Positions 49,292-58,647 of a stretch of DNA of 64,000 nt are shown in pieces (the first letter of the stretch is position 1; each line of letters opens with the position of its first letter). A program made the translations under genes and the position numbers. Below the pieces are notes generated by a model, which searched no databases, was not told the origin of the DNA, and saw nothing but the letters and a program-made list of their open reading frames with translations. This stretch comes from Sphingomonas elodea ATCC 31461 (GTDB taxonomy: Bacteria; Pseudomonadota; Alphaproteobacteria; Sphingomonadales; Sphingomonadaceae), in contig NZ_AGFU01000067.1 of assembly GCF_000226955.1 (NCBI RefSeq), positions 36,789-100,788 on the forward strand. The letters run 5' to 3'.

Positions 49292-50560
49292 ATGTTGACC
49301 GACGCCGCCATCAAGGCACTGAAACCTAGGGATAAACTATACAAGATCGTGGACCGTGACGGTATGTATGTCGTGGTCCAGCCCTCGGGCGCGATCGTCT
49401 TCCGCCTGGACTACCGACTGAACGGCCGCCGGGAGACGTTGACGCTGGGGCGCTACGGTCCCGCTGGGCTCTCCCTGGCTCGGGCGCGTGAGAAGGTGGT
49501 CGATGCTCGACGCGCCATTTCGGAGGGCCGCTCGCCGGCGCAGGAAAAGCAGCGCGAGAAGCGTCGCCTCCAGGAGGCGAAGAGCTTTGGCCAGTTCGGT
49601 GAGCGCTGGCTTCAGGAAGCGCGAATGGCGGACAGCACGCGCGCCATGCGTCGATCAATCTTCGAGCGCGACATTCTTCCGGCGTTTCGCAACCGGCTGC
49701 TGCCGGAGATCCTGCCGGAGATCCTGCCGGAGGATCTGCGCGGGCTGTGTGCGAAGGTGAAGGAGCGTGGAGCTCCGGCAACGGCGGTCCACGTCAGGGA
49801 CATCGTGAAGCTGGTCTTCGCCTTCGCCATTCTGCATGGCGAGAAGGTCGCTAACCCGGCCGACGAAGTTGGCCCGGCGTCGATCGCGACCTTCGTGCCG
49901 AAGGACCGATCCCTGTCTCCGGCGGAGATCCGCATCATGCTCAGCCAGATAGAGCATGTGGCGACGCTGCCGACGATCCGGCTCGGGATAAAGCTGATCC
50001 TGCTGTCGATGGTACGAAAGAGCGAATTGCAGGACGCGGTTTGGGATGAGGTCGATTTCGAGAACGCCGTCTGGTCGATTCCCAAGGAGCGGATGAAGCG
50101 CTCGAAAGCACACAACGTCTATCTGTCTCAGCAGATGCTCGACATCTTCATCGCTCTCAAGACCTGCGCCGGCAATTCCAAATACGTCCTGCCGTCGCGC
50201 TATGACGCCGACGCGCCCATGTCGCGGGCGACGTTCAACCGGATCACGACGGCGGTGGTGGAGCGGGCCAAGAAGGAAGGGCTGCCGCTGGAGTCCTTTA
50301 CGGTTCACGATCTCCGGCGCACCGGCTCGACCCTGCTGAACGAGTTGGGCTTCAACAGCGACTGGATCGAGAAGTGTCTGGCGCATGAGGACGGGCGATC
50401 CTCACGGGGCATCTACAACAAGGCGGAATACGAGCATCAACGCCGGCATATGATGCAGGAATGGTCCAACCTGGTGGACGCCTGGGTTACCGGCCAAAAA
50501 TACACGCCGACCCTCTATCCGCCGACGATGGACCTGCTTACGCCCGAGCCGGATGTTTGA
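49292..50560 (+). CDS. P4-type tyrosine-recombinase integrase
   Basis: 422 residues. The N-terminal DUF4102 arm-binding domain is MLTDAAIKALKPRDKLYKIV with YRLNGRRETLTLGRYGPAGL. The core-binding SAM-like domain follows. In the catalytic domain, MVRKSEL supplies the first Arg, HDLRRTG (from about residue 339) the His and second Arg, CLAHEDG the third conserved block, and IYNKAEY the Tyr nucleophile near residue 375. It probably inserts the element at the guaA 3' end. A three-fold repeat of EILPE lies at residues 137-150. Confidence 0.93.
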   Translation: MLTDAAIKALKPRDKLYKIVDRDGMYVVVQPSGAIVFRLDYRLNGRRETLTLGRYGPAGLSLARAREKVVDARRAISEGRSPAQEKQREKRRLQEAKSFGQFGERWLQEARMADSTRAMRRSIFERDILPAFRNRLLPEILPEILPEDLRGLCAKVKERGAPATAVHVRDIVKLVFAFAILHGEKVANPADEVGPASIATFVPKDRSLSPAEIRIMLSQIEHVATLPTIRLGIKLILLSMVRKSELQDAVWDEVDFENAVWSIPKERMKRSKAHNVYLSQQMLDIFIALKTCAGNSKYVLPSRYDADAPMSRATFNRITTAVVERAKKEGLPLESFTVHDLRRTGSTLLNELGFNSDWIEKCLAHEDGRSSRGIYNKAEYEHQRRHMMQEWSNLVDAWVTGQKYTPTLYPPTMDLLTPEPDV

Positions 50561-50822
50561 TGGGGCGGGTCTTGCGGAGCTGCACGTCCGGAATGGGCGC
50601 ACGCTTCACCGCCTTGGCGCGCGACGCACGTCGCCGTTCTTCCAACCAGGCTTCGACCTCGGTTAGATCCCAGACCACGCAGCGGGACGTGAGATAGAAG
50701 CGCTGGGGAAATTCGCCGCGCTGTTCCATGTCATAGATCGTGGTGTCGGCGAGAGGGACCATTTCCCGGAGTTGATGCCGCCGGATGGTGCGCTTCATGG
50801 TGGGCTCGACTTGCTGCCTCAT
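50538..50822 (-). CDS. AlpA-family DNA-binding protein (excisionase-like)
   Basis: 94 residues from ATG 50822, with GAAGGA 8 nt upstream. The MerR-like winged helix is RRHQLREMVPLADTTIYDME followed by GEFPQRFYLTSRCVVWDLTE and VEAWLEER. This is the AlpA/prophage regulatory pattern associated with P4-type integrases and element excision. It is convergent with the integrase, overlapping its 3' end by 23 bp. The C-terminal 30 residues are basic. Confidence 0.85.
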   Translation of the reverse strand: MRQQVEPTMKRTIRRHQLREMVPLADTTIYDMEQRGEFPQRFYLTSRCVVWDLTEVEAWLEERRRASRAKAVKRAPIPDVQLRKTRPIKHPARA

Positions 50823-51057
50823 GCCAAATTCCTTCAGCCGCTTACTGAGAGGATTGAAGGCGATAGATGACTCGGTATGGAAGCTAGAATCGATGGGCGT
50901 AGAACTGCGTCGTATTCCAGCGCGCAAATCGGATAAGCCTGCAGAGCACGGCGACAGCATCTCTCCCCGGCAGTCGTGCAGCGACTGGCGATCGGTTAAG
51001 GTGATGGCCGCGCATTCCGATCATCGACCCAAATATCGAGCATGCTGCTGCTCCACG

Positions 51058-52461
51058 TTACGCATCGGCGTGTGACCAGCGCAGTTTCCCACGGCCGACG
51101 CGCAGGGCGTCCACGAGCCTTGTATTGCCGGGCAACCGACCAGAAAAGAGGCTAGGCTTGGGATCAACGGCCGGCTTCTTGAACGCGGCGACCCGTTGGT
51201 AGTCGGGTGTCGCCAGCCAGGTCCGTCCGTCACCTTCATCGGTGACGATCCTGTAGAGGCCGGCGGGCGGGGCGGCCGCGATCTCGAGCAGGCGCTTATA
51301 GTGTTCGACCGACCACTTCTGAATGCCGCCGCTGAGGGCTTCGGTGCGGAAGCGCGCCCATAGCGCGGCGGTGTCGGGTGTGGGCCAGTCGCCGGCGTCG
51401 GTATAAGCTGTGATCTCGTCGGATTCGAGCCAGGCCCGCATCTCGGCGGGCGTAACAAAGACAGGCTTGGCATCCTCGATCGCCGCCATGGAAGCGCGGC
51501 GGGATGGAAGACCCGCCCGGATTAGCATCGACATCATGAATTGCGGGACGCCGGTTTCGACCGCCGCCGCGGCACCGCCCGCCACCGTGTCTGGCGACCA
51601 CCCGAGAGACATGCGGCGTGTGCGGACAGCCTCCAGCGCCCAAACCAAACGGTAGGTGAAGGCCTCTTCGACCGCCCGCATGTTCTGAGGCCCGATCTTG
51701 GCCACATCCTCGCCTGACACCCAACTGCGCAGGATGGCCTTCCAATTCGCAGGCAGCGCATTGCTCTTGCTGGGGATGAACGGCCGCATGAACAAAAGCC
51801 GCTCTCCAAGGCCGCCAAGGGTCTCGACTAGTTCATTAATATCGCCGCTCAGTGCGGCTACGTCTGCGCGGTCGAGGAGTTCGGCCAACACGTCAGCCAT
51901 GGCATCAATTGCAAGGCCTGCTTCTAGTCCAACACCCATCGCGAAATGACCACGCCGGGCCGACGCGGTGGTCGTCTTCCATATCAGATCAGCTCGCGCC
52001 TCGATTACTCGCTTGTGCAGAGGGGCTACGTCTTCGTCCTCGCGGGCGATCTGACGAGCCCAAAGCGATCCTCTGAGGGCCTCGTCCAAAAGCTTCGGTA
52101 AATCGGCCCGATCAGAATCGAGCGCTTCAATGAGACCAAACACAGTCGCGTCTAGACGTTCGACTATCTGCGACAGAGGCTCCTCTTCGATGGTCTCTTC
52201 CGCATCGTCGTCATCATCTTCTCCGTCGTCGTCATGAGCAACATCGCCATCGTTCTGCCTTGCAGCAGCCAATCGCTCGGCCACAGATGCTTCCTCCTCC
52301 GGCGACCTCCAAGCTTCGCGTGCATTGGCGAGATATTCCCAGGCATCGTCGCGGTCCAGAACGCCTTCGCGGGACAACCGCTCAAGAATCTCGGCGACGA
52401 TCTGGATGAGGCCACTTTTCAGCGTACGAGCTTTGGCGGAGGCAACCAGCTTGCCCCATTC
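51058..52461 (-). pseudogene. Large Ski2-like helicase, C-terminal part (third reading frame)
   Basis: This frame joins the helicase core after a -1 shift at 52461-52467. In the -1 frame it reads EWGKLVASAKARTLKSGLIQ, then LERLSREGVLDRDDAWEYL; an ATG also occurs at 52377. It holds about 465 residues: an acidic stretch of Asp and Glu near 52230, then helical regions such as FTYRLVWALEAVRTRRMS. No known domain beyond the accessory region of large SF2 helicases. It ends at 51058. If the shift is a sequence error or programmed, the three parts form a protein of more than 1,100 residues. Confidence 0.6.
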
Positions 52462-53606
52462 TTTTTTCGCCAGTTAATATTGTCGAACATGACGTGGACA
52501 ATGAGTCCCTCGACGTCGACGAAGGCGCGTCCGGCTCGGCCGGCAACGTTCGCAAACTCTTCGCCTTTGATCTTCTCGCCGGCACGATACAACGCAGGCA
52601 CCAAGAGCACGGCGGCGTTGAGATTGAGGCCCTGCGAGAGCGTCGGCGATGCAACAATGACCTTCAGCACGCCGTCGGACAGGAGAGCTTCCAACTCCCG
52701 CAAAAACGGGCTCGGCAGCCGACCGTGGTGGATGGCGACGCCCTGTTTCAGGCAGGCGACGGCGGGATGGTCTTCGCCAAGCCACTCCTTCCCAACCTCC
52801 AGGGCGCGGGCGATCGAAGCCTCGTCATCCAACAGGCTGCCCAGATAGCCGCGTTTGCAGAGGTTCACGACCTGTTTGCCGTAGCTTTCGACCCAATTCG
52901 CCTGCGTGGAAAAGATCAGGGTCCGCTTGCCCTGGCTCGCGAATTCCCACGCCGCGAACAGGGCCAGGTGCGAGTTTTTGCGGGGATAGGGATTCTTCTC
53001 TTTTCCCAGTGCGGCCTTCTCAACAACGAATTTGTCGAGGAACGGACCGTCGTCGTCGAGGTCGAATCGTAGCCGCGCGTCCTTGCCCCGCCAAGTGAGC
53101 GCGCCGAACCGCTGCCGCGTCGGACGCCAATCGGAACGCACAGGCTCACCCGGTTCGTCGGAGCGAATCCAGGCGGTGAGATCGTCCAGTTCGTCGCCGC
53201 TCGGCAAGATGGCGGAGAGACAGATGATCCGACGGTCGGCCGCATCGGCGCGCCGAAGCAGGCGCTGCACCAGCGTCTCGTAGCGGATTTCACGCTCGCT
53301 AGGGCCGATCATGTGGCCTTCGTCCAGGACAATCAGGCCGACATCGTCGATCAAGGAAGGGTCGCTTCTCAGCGCAAAGTCGAGTTTTTCGGGCGTCGCG
53401 ATGATGATCTCGCGGGTGCGCAGGGCGTCTTCGTCACCGGCCGAAAGGCCGCTGGCGCCGTAAAGCGATGAGACGCTGAAGCCGAGGGGGGCGAAGGTCT
53501 TCCTGAAGGACCGCTCGGTCTGCGCCGACAGGGCCCGCAACGGCGTAACGATCAGCACCCGGCGTGCTAACGACCTCGCCTCGTCCTGCGAACTCAGCAT
53601 CGACTT
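52419..53606 (-). pseudogene. Large Ski2-like helicase, ATPase core (second reading frame)
   Basis: From ATG 53600 the frame gives LIVTPLRALSAQTERSF (motif Ia), IIIATPEKLDFAL (Ib region), LIVLDEGHMIG (motif II, DEGH box), ICLSAILPSGDELDDL (motif III region), TLIFSTQANWVE (IV), ASPTLSQGLNLNAAVL (V) and NVAGRAGRAFVDVEG (VI). These are Ski2-type SF2 helicase motifs. Motif I (Walker A) should lie just upstream of motif Ia but is not intact in any frame. The frame ends at 52419, 17 codons after a poly-A slip site. Large helicases of this kind occur in phage-defence loci; assignment to one system is not possible here. Confidence 0.65.
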
Positions 53607-54492
53607 TCAGGCCGTGGCCATCCAGCTTGATTGCGCTGGTGATTCCCTCGGGTAGCCAGGCAGCCATGACGCCTTGATACCGCTCCTCCAGCGTCCTGAT
53701 GGCGACACGCGCCCGCGTGCGCCCGGCATCCAACTGCGCGCGAATGGCATCCAAAGCCGCAGCTCCGGAAGGAGCAGGTTTTTCATTCTTCGCGCTCTCG
53801 CGGAGCGATCGCACATCGTCGAGCGTGCGTCTCGCACGATAGATTCTGTCCTGAATCTCCTTCGTCACGGCGTGCGCGGCGCGGGTGGCTTCGCCGGGTA
53901 TGATCCGAACGGCTGACGGCGATAAACGCCAACCTTGCAAATCCGCCTCTATGTCGACGCGGGATACCAGACCCTCGCGGGCCAACAGTTCCATCAAGCC
54001 CGTCAAGACGGTCAGGTAGTCATCTTTGCCGAGCTTGTTTCCTAGGACGCTCTTGCGATTGATGAGGCGGCCGATACGGGAATTATGTCCTGCGCGAACA
54101 ATCGTCTGTTCTTCCCGGAGCCCAACGCGGTCTTTGCCTGGAGCTTGCAGGAACAGTGTCGTGCGGCTTCTGGGCGTCTCCTTCGCGTCGATGGACCAAG
54201 GTGTGCGCAGGAGATTACGGGATTTCTGGGCGACGGTGTCGAGGACGGTCAGATCAAGCGCCTCGGTTCCGACGGCGAGGCCATCGAGCATGGCACCGAG
54301 GATCGTTTTCAGCATCTCCTTGCGCGTTGAAACGTCCAGCGTGGCAATATCAGGTAGGATGGCCGCAAGGCGCTCCGTATCCTCTGCGACCTCATCGAGA
54401 CCAATGAACGCAACATCAATAAGCTTGAGTACGGAAAGGCTTGGGTTCCCCCATCTTGCGTACGAGCGTGGTCTTGCCCGCCCGACGTGGCC
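53605..54492 (-). pseudogene. Large helicase, N-terminal part (first reading frame), 5' end lost
   Basis: The frame is open from after a TAG at 54493-54495 and has an ATG at 54315, but natural-looking sequence begins upstream at GNPSLSVLKLIDVAFIGLDE, with no suitable start codon. It continues through LATLDVSTRK-like helices, LVSRVDIEADLQGWRLSPSA, to RYQGVMAAWLPEGITSAI, after which the Walker A motif is expected. The frame departs there, in the region LDGHGLKVDA, where the adjacent frame shows KSML, possibly the end of a lost GKS. The 5' end overlaps an AAA ATPase fragment. Confidence 0.5.
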
Positions 54493-54562
54493 CTACGATC
54501 AGGACTACCGGGGTGTCCGAAAGGGCCTCTTCTGCCCGACGCTCAACGAACCGTTCGTACAT
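54416..54562 (-). pseudogene. N-terminal fragment of an AAA ATPase (DUF4143 family)
   Basis: About 48 residues from ATG 54562: MYERFVERRAEEALSDTP, then VVLIVGPRRAGKTTLVRKMG with the P-loop GPRRAGKT. This is the start of the AAA/DUF4143 ATPases common on mobile elements. It stops after 13 more residues, where the sequence merges (near 54440-54470) with the N-terminal helicase fragment in another frame. The rest of the ATPase is absent, so this is a deletion junction. Confidence 0.6.
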
Positions 54563-55047
54563 GCAAATCCAATATCTGGACGATTGGAATTTCATGGCAT
54601 GATATTTGGAAGTTGGCGGGCGGGCAATTGGAAATTGAAGGCTCGCGCCCCGGGTAGAGAAGAGGGGCCTCTCCTGCGTCCGATACACAACGGTCCCAAC
54701 TGGCTCATGGAACCGGTGCCTGGGGATGGCTTCCTATTGCTCACGCTCGGCTCAGGCGCCGCATGACCTCCTACTTTCAGCCATGAGGACGGGGAAAAGA
54801 GGCCAAATCGAACGAAAGGGGGTCTTTCAGGCGCAATAATCGAATGATGATTTGGCGCACAGGTTAAAAATCTCGGAGACAGAGGGCTGCATGATCGAGT
54901 TGGGCTTTTGAGAAGTCGATCGAGTAGGCCCGGTTCGCGTCGCCCGATCCCCCTATATAGAGGGATTGCTCAATCAACCATCAACCTCCTCTATTCCCGG
55001 CTGGGCATGCTTGGCCGGAAACCGCGTGACTGAAGAGGGGGTAATTT
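54563..55047. other. Gene-poor 485-bp stretch upstream of the ECF sigma gene
   Basis: No supported gene on either strand. CCCCCTATATAGAGGG (about 54950-54965) is a near-palindrome; from there a leader of about 85 bp runs to the sigma gene. No consensus promoter stands out, which would fit an ECF-type or alternative promoter. Confidence 0.35.
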
Positions 55048-55596
55048 ATGATTGGGAACATTCAATGCCTTGAACGGGCCAGTGTCGCCGATAGTGAAAT
55101 GGGGGATGCAGCCCTCGCCGAAATCTATCGATCTCACGCTCCCGGACTGCTGCGCTTCTTTGCGCGTCGGGCTGAGCGGCAGGACCTCGGTGACCTCGTC
55201 AATGAAAGCTTTCTTCGTTTTGCAACTGCCCAGGCCAAATGCCCTACCAAGGTGGAGAATCCTGCAGCCTATCTCATGCGGATTGCGGTCAATTTGTTGC
55301 GAGATCGTGCCAGAATAGCCGTCCGGCGCTCGCTCGCCCGTCATGTTTCAGTCGACGACGTTCCAATTGCAGGCGACGACCCGGTGGCGCAGCTTGAGGC
55401 TCGCGACCAGATCGACCGAATGCAGAAGGCCTTGAGCCGTTTCAATCCCAAAACACGAGCGGTATTTCTGGCACGTCGCCTTGATGGACTCAGCCACAAA
55501 GAAATCGCTGCGCGGACTGGATTGAGCGGAGAGGGGGTTGAATACCATATGGCCAAGGCGATCCGCCCTCTTGATCGGATACGAACGCATGGCTGA
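55048..55596 (+). CDS. ECF-family RNA polymerase sigma factor
   Basis: 182 residues. Region 2 (about 20-90): EIYRSHAPGLLRFFARRAER then DLGDLVNESFLRFATAQA, with AYLMRIAVNLLRDRARIA. Region 4 (about 125-175): FNPKTRAVFLARRLDGLSHK then EIAARTGLSGEGVEYHMAKA. The form is FecI-like, but no FecR anti-sigma gene or TonB receptor is adjacent. AGAGGGGG sits 7 nt before ATG 55048. It is followed 52 bp later by the LuxR gene, likely co-transcribed. Confidence 0.9.
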   Translation: MIGNIQCLERASVADSEMGDAALAEIYRSHAPGLLRFFARRAERQDLGDLVNESFLRFATAQAKCPTKVENPAAYLMRIAVNLLRDRARIAVRRSLARHVSVDDVPIAGDDPVAQLEARDQIDRMQKALSRFNPKTRAVFLARRLDGLSHKEIAARTGLSGEGVEYHMAKAIRPLDRIRTHG

Positions 55597-55648
55597 GATT
55601 GGATAAATTTGGTAATCTTGTCCGGCGAGTTCAGGAGAAAGGTGACAC

Positions 55649-56407
55649 GTGGGTCGTCGTCTAGATCATGCCAGACTGAACGATTTCGACGAAGTCCGAA
55701 AGGCCTGTGCTAAGGTCGTTACGACGGCGCAGCTGTCGTCGGTGATCGACGCCGCGATCCGTGAATTTGGGTTCCGTTGGTTCGCGCTCGTGCATGATGG
55801 TCATTTGCAGAAGCAGCGGCCTGAGCAACTAATGATGACAAACTACCCGGCATCATGGGTGGACGAGGTGATCAGCGACCGATTGTACATGCATGATCCC
55901 GTCCACATTGCGAGCGCACGTAGCGCCTTTGGGTTGTGTTGGGAACGTATTGCCGATGTCATCGCTCCGACCCGTCGGCAGCTATCGGTTCTGACGCGAG
56001 GACGTGATCATGGTCTGGTTTCTGGTTTTACAATCCCGTTTCGGATACCCGGCGAACGTGGGGCATTTTTCACCGTCGCTCGAAAAAGGGACAGACCGTT
56101 TTCGAATGTGGAAATGATGACCGCACAGCTCGTCGCCGGAGTAGCCTTTCAGAGAGGGCGTGAGCTGGTCGGGGGGATAGAGGCGACGATACCCTCGGTG
56201 TCTCTCAGCCCTCGGCAAATCCAATGCCTCGAGTTAATTGCCGAGGGGAAAACAGATTGGGAAATCGGGACGATTCTCGGCCTCAGCCAAAATACGATCC
56301 ATGAATATATCGAGGAAGCTCGCCACCGATACCAGGTGAAAACGCGGAGCCAATTGGTGCTCGCCGCTGCCCGTGATGGGAAAATCAGCTTCAATCATAT
56401 GAAATGA
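55649..56407 (+). CDS. LuxR-type regulator with autoinducer-binding domain
   Basis: 252 residues from GTG 55649. The N-terminal domain has YPASWVDEVISDRLYMHDPV and FGLCWERI. Compared with TraR, the Trp, Asp (in DPV) and later Trp of the ligand pocket are present. The position of Tyr61 (four after the first Trp) is Val, so ligand specificity may differ. The C-terminal helix-turn-helix has LSPRQIQCLELIAEGKTDWE and ILGLSQNTIHEYIEEARHRY. No LuxI gene is adjacent. It follows the ECF gene. Confidence 0.88.
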   Translation: MGRRLDHARLNDFDEVRKACAKVVTTAQLSSVIDAAIREFGFRWFALVHDGHLQKQRPEQLMMTNYPASWVDEVISDRLYMHDPVHIASARSAFGLCWERIADVIAPTRRQLSVLTRGRDHGLVSGFTIPFRIPGERGAFFTVARKRDRPFSNVEMMTAQLVAGVAFQRGRELVGGIEATIPSVSLSPRQIQCLELIAEGKTDWEIGTILGLSQNTIHEYIEEARHRYQVKTRSQLVLAAARDGKISFNHMK

Positions 56408-56478
56408 GATTTCCGCACGTTTTCGGTTGTCACACGACGCTCATGATCGTGTTGCCGCTGACTGCGTAGCCTAAGCAC

Positions 56479-56604
56479 ATGGTAAAGTTACGCTCAGCAA
56501 TCCCTCTGCCTGGAGGGATTGCCGAAGCCGTGCGCAAGCTACTCTATTCCCACCTAATTCTCGCCGATTCCGCGCCGGCGATGGCTATCGAGGAATGGAA
56601 GTAG
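56479..56604 (+). CDS. Possible small ORF, unknown
   Basis: 41 residues from ATG 56479: MVKLRSAIPLPGGIAEAVRK then LLYSHLILADSAPAMAIEEW. No clear ribosome-binding site. The coding sequence includes a perfect 8-bp palindrome AATCCCTC-tgcctg-GAGGGATT (56499-56520), which may instead be an operator or hairpin after the LuxR gene. Status undecided. Confidence 0.25.
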   Translation: MVKLRSAIPLPGGIAEAVRKLLYSHLILADSAPAMAIEEWK

Positions 56605-56615
56605 GAGCTGAAGCC

Positions 56616-57037
56616 ATGTCTGCACACGACCAAGTCATCCAAGATGTCTATGCCCGTGAGGTCGTCATGGCGCGCGTCGGGCATCTGATACGCCGGAAAC
56701 AACAGGAAATCGAGCGCATCACGCGTATCCTGCGCAATTCAGTGCCTTTTGAAGAATCGGCTGTTCCAGTTGAAGGAAAGATACAAAAGATCGTTCTTAT
56801 TGGCCCCTATCCGATGCTCTGGTTGGGCTTCTGGGGAAGTTTCTCTCCTATGTGGCTCGGACGTCGTCGATGCAATTGAAGGCCGATCGCCAAGCTTTGA
56901 CGCAGGGCCAAAAGCGCACCCTTGCTAAACTGAACGCAATCCTCGATCGCTCGGATGCGGAGACGTCGGCCCTGCTGCATCATGTGATGTCCGTTCGGAC
57001 GATGCGCGCCAAGGAGTTTTTCCTTACTGGTGTCTAG
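56616..57037 (+). pseudogene. Unknown 141-residue protein broken by a 1-nt frameshift
   Basis: AGGAG lies 8 nt before ATG 56616. The first part is MSAHDQVIQDVYAREVVMAR followed by a helical Arg/Glu-rich stretch, to IQKIVLIGP. In this frame it then gives Trp/Pro-rich sequence and stops at 56879. Adding one C to the CCCC run near 56805 would continue as PLSDALVGLLGKFLSYVART, then MQLKADRQALTQGQ, LAKLNAILDRSD and MRAKEFFLTGV, ending at 57037. The restored protein is predicted all-helical. No family recognised. Confidence 0.5.
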
Positions 57038-57107
57038 CTTGCTCCGTTCGCAGTCGATCAGAGGCGGCGAGTGTTCGCGTCATCAAGTGTAGATCGTTGC
57101 CGCGTCG

Positions 57108-57257
57108 ATGCCGATCGCCGTGCAGCCAAGTGGCTTTTATGCGTGGCAGAAGAGCCCGCTGAGCCAGCGGGCTCGGGAAGATGCTCGGCAGACGGAGCTG
57201 CTCCGGCGGGCGTGGAACGACAGCGGCAGGGTCTATGGCTACCGCAAGCTGCACGAC
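57108..57257 (+). mobile_element. IS3-family transposase (OrfB) fragment
   Basis: About 50 residues match the N-terminal part of IS3-family OrfB: VQPSGFYAWQKSPLSQRARE, then ARQTELLRRAWNDSGRVYGY and RKLHDD. Sequence identity ends abruptly at about 57257, where minus-strand toxin-like sequence begins. The rest of the IS, its OrfA and its ends were not found. Confidence 0.7.
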
Positions 57258-58580
57258 GACCCGCCATTGTTCGTAGAGCTGATGGCCGCGTCCGCCCGGC
57301 ACGCCGGCTTCGCGGGCGATCGCCTGATAGGTGGCGTCGCCCAGGATCGCACGGGCGTTGGCGGCACTTTCCTTGGCGAAGATCATCTTTGCGGTGTTGA
57401 CCTGGATTTCGGCAGTAAGCCCGCTCCGGGTCACGATGGTCGCGTTGATGCCGCTGTAGCCGAGCGGATCGCTCGCCGCGGCGATGGTCTTCACCTTGGC
57501 GACGCGACCGCCGACCATGCCGGCGATCCGGTCCGCCAGAGCGTCCACCTCCGCCTTGGCGGCAGGCGCGTGCTGGAGCATGGCGTGCAGGCTGTCGCGC
57601 GCGACCGCGCGGCGTGCCGCCGTCGCCTCCACGCCGCTCAACCCGCCGCTCTTCTGCAACCCCGCTATGTCGCGCAGCGTGAGCTTGCCGTCGCGTGCGA
57701 GGGCATTGATGCCGTCGGGGGCCTGGCGGGCGGCCGCAACCAGCTCGGGCAGGCGTCCGGCCGCACGCGCTTCGGCGACCAGATCTGCCGTCTTGCCTGC
57801 CTGCCGAGCGGCGGTGAACAGCGTGTCGAGCCTGCCGGCCCTGGCCGCTTCGGCAAAGGCCTTGCCGATCGTGCCTGCGCGCGCCGCCAGATCCAGCGCC
57901 TCGCCGGCCTTCGCGACCGTCGCGAACTTGGCGATGGGGACGACCATGGCGGCAACCTCGAAGGTCGCGCGGCCGGTGATCTTGCCCCACCATTCGGCTT
58001 CGGCGGCAGGCCCCCTGGCGGCTGCGGCGGCATGATCGGCCTTCAGGCCGTTCCAGTTCGCGGCGATCCAGCCCTTCACGTCGTTGCCGAGCTTCGCCGG
58101 ATCCCGCGCGACCTCGCGCATATAGCCGGTGATGGCGCCGCCGATGGCTGCGCCCCGATCGGTCACGCGGCTGGCATCGGGTGCCCAGGACGGCACCTCG
58201 CCCAATACCCCGAGCCGCTGCACGCCCTCCACCAGCCACCCGGCAAGGCCGACATTACAGGCGGTTTTCGCAAGGCCTCAGGCCCCTTCTTCGACGAGCG
58301 ACTTGCCGCCTTCGAAGACGCCCTATCGCATGCCGGCCTGGAACGATGCGACGGCGCGGGGATCTTCGAGGACGCGCTGGAGGCTCTCTCCCCAGTGCGT
58401 GCCGGTTCCGGCGCCCGAGTGGCGCAATCCCGCGGCTAGTACCGGGCGCGCCGCATGCAGGATCAACCCGTCGGGCGAGGCCCAGCGCATCACCTCGGCG
58501 GCCCAGTCGGGCGGGCTCGGCGGGGACAGCCCAAGGCCGGCGGAAGCCCCCGCAGCGAGAGACGAGCCTATCGATGTCAT
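57258..58580 (-). pseudogene. Polymorphic-toxin-like protein with two in-frame stops and a truncated 3' end
   Basis: From ATG 58580 (AGGGGAG upstream) the frame reads to FQAGMR and TAG at 58325-58323. Without leaving the frame it continues GVFEGGKSLVEEGA, then TGA near 58280. It then runs on for about 340 codons: helical Ala/Arg-rich sequence and finally VTRSGLTAEIQVNTAKMIFA, then GRGHQLYEQWR. The EIQV strand and the H..YE..R end resemble RelA/SpoT-type synthetase domains used as toxins (inference). The IS fragment cuts the 3' end at 57257. Confidence 0.5.
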
Positions 58581-58647
58581 CGCGAAACTCCCCTGATCGC
58601 GCGACCATCATGCGGGGTCTCGGACGGGCCCGCCATCAGCGATTCGA

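Larger units (their letters stand above)
48973..57257. mobile_element. Integrated element downstream of guaA (approximate limits)
   Basis: It begins after the guaA stop with an AT-rich stretch, then a P4-type integrase, an AlpA-type regulator, a broken helicase, an ECF sigma factor, a LuxR regulator, small unknown genes and an IS3 fragment. Composition is less GC-rich and coding density lower than in the flanks. The left border is at or just inside the guaA 3' end. The right border is uncertain, placed at the junction of the IS fragment with the toxin-like pseudogene. I searched by eye for a second copy of the guaA 3' end and did not find one. Confidence 0.55.

Noticed and set aside
54026-54766. 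246-codon plus-strand frame opposite the helicase fragment
   Set aside because: No domain, and it is antisense to clear helicase-type sequence.
48930-57300. Right-hand att repeat of the guaA 3' end
   Set aside because: No second copy of the terminal guaA sequence was found by eye in the window.
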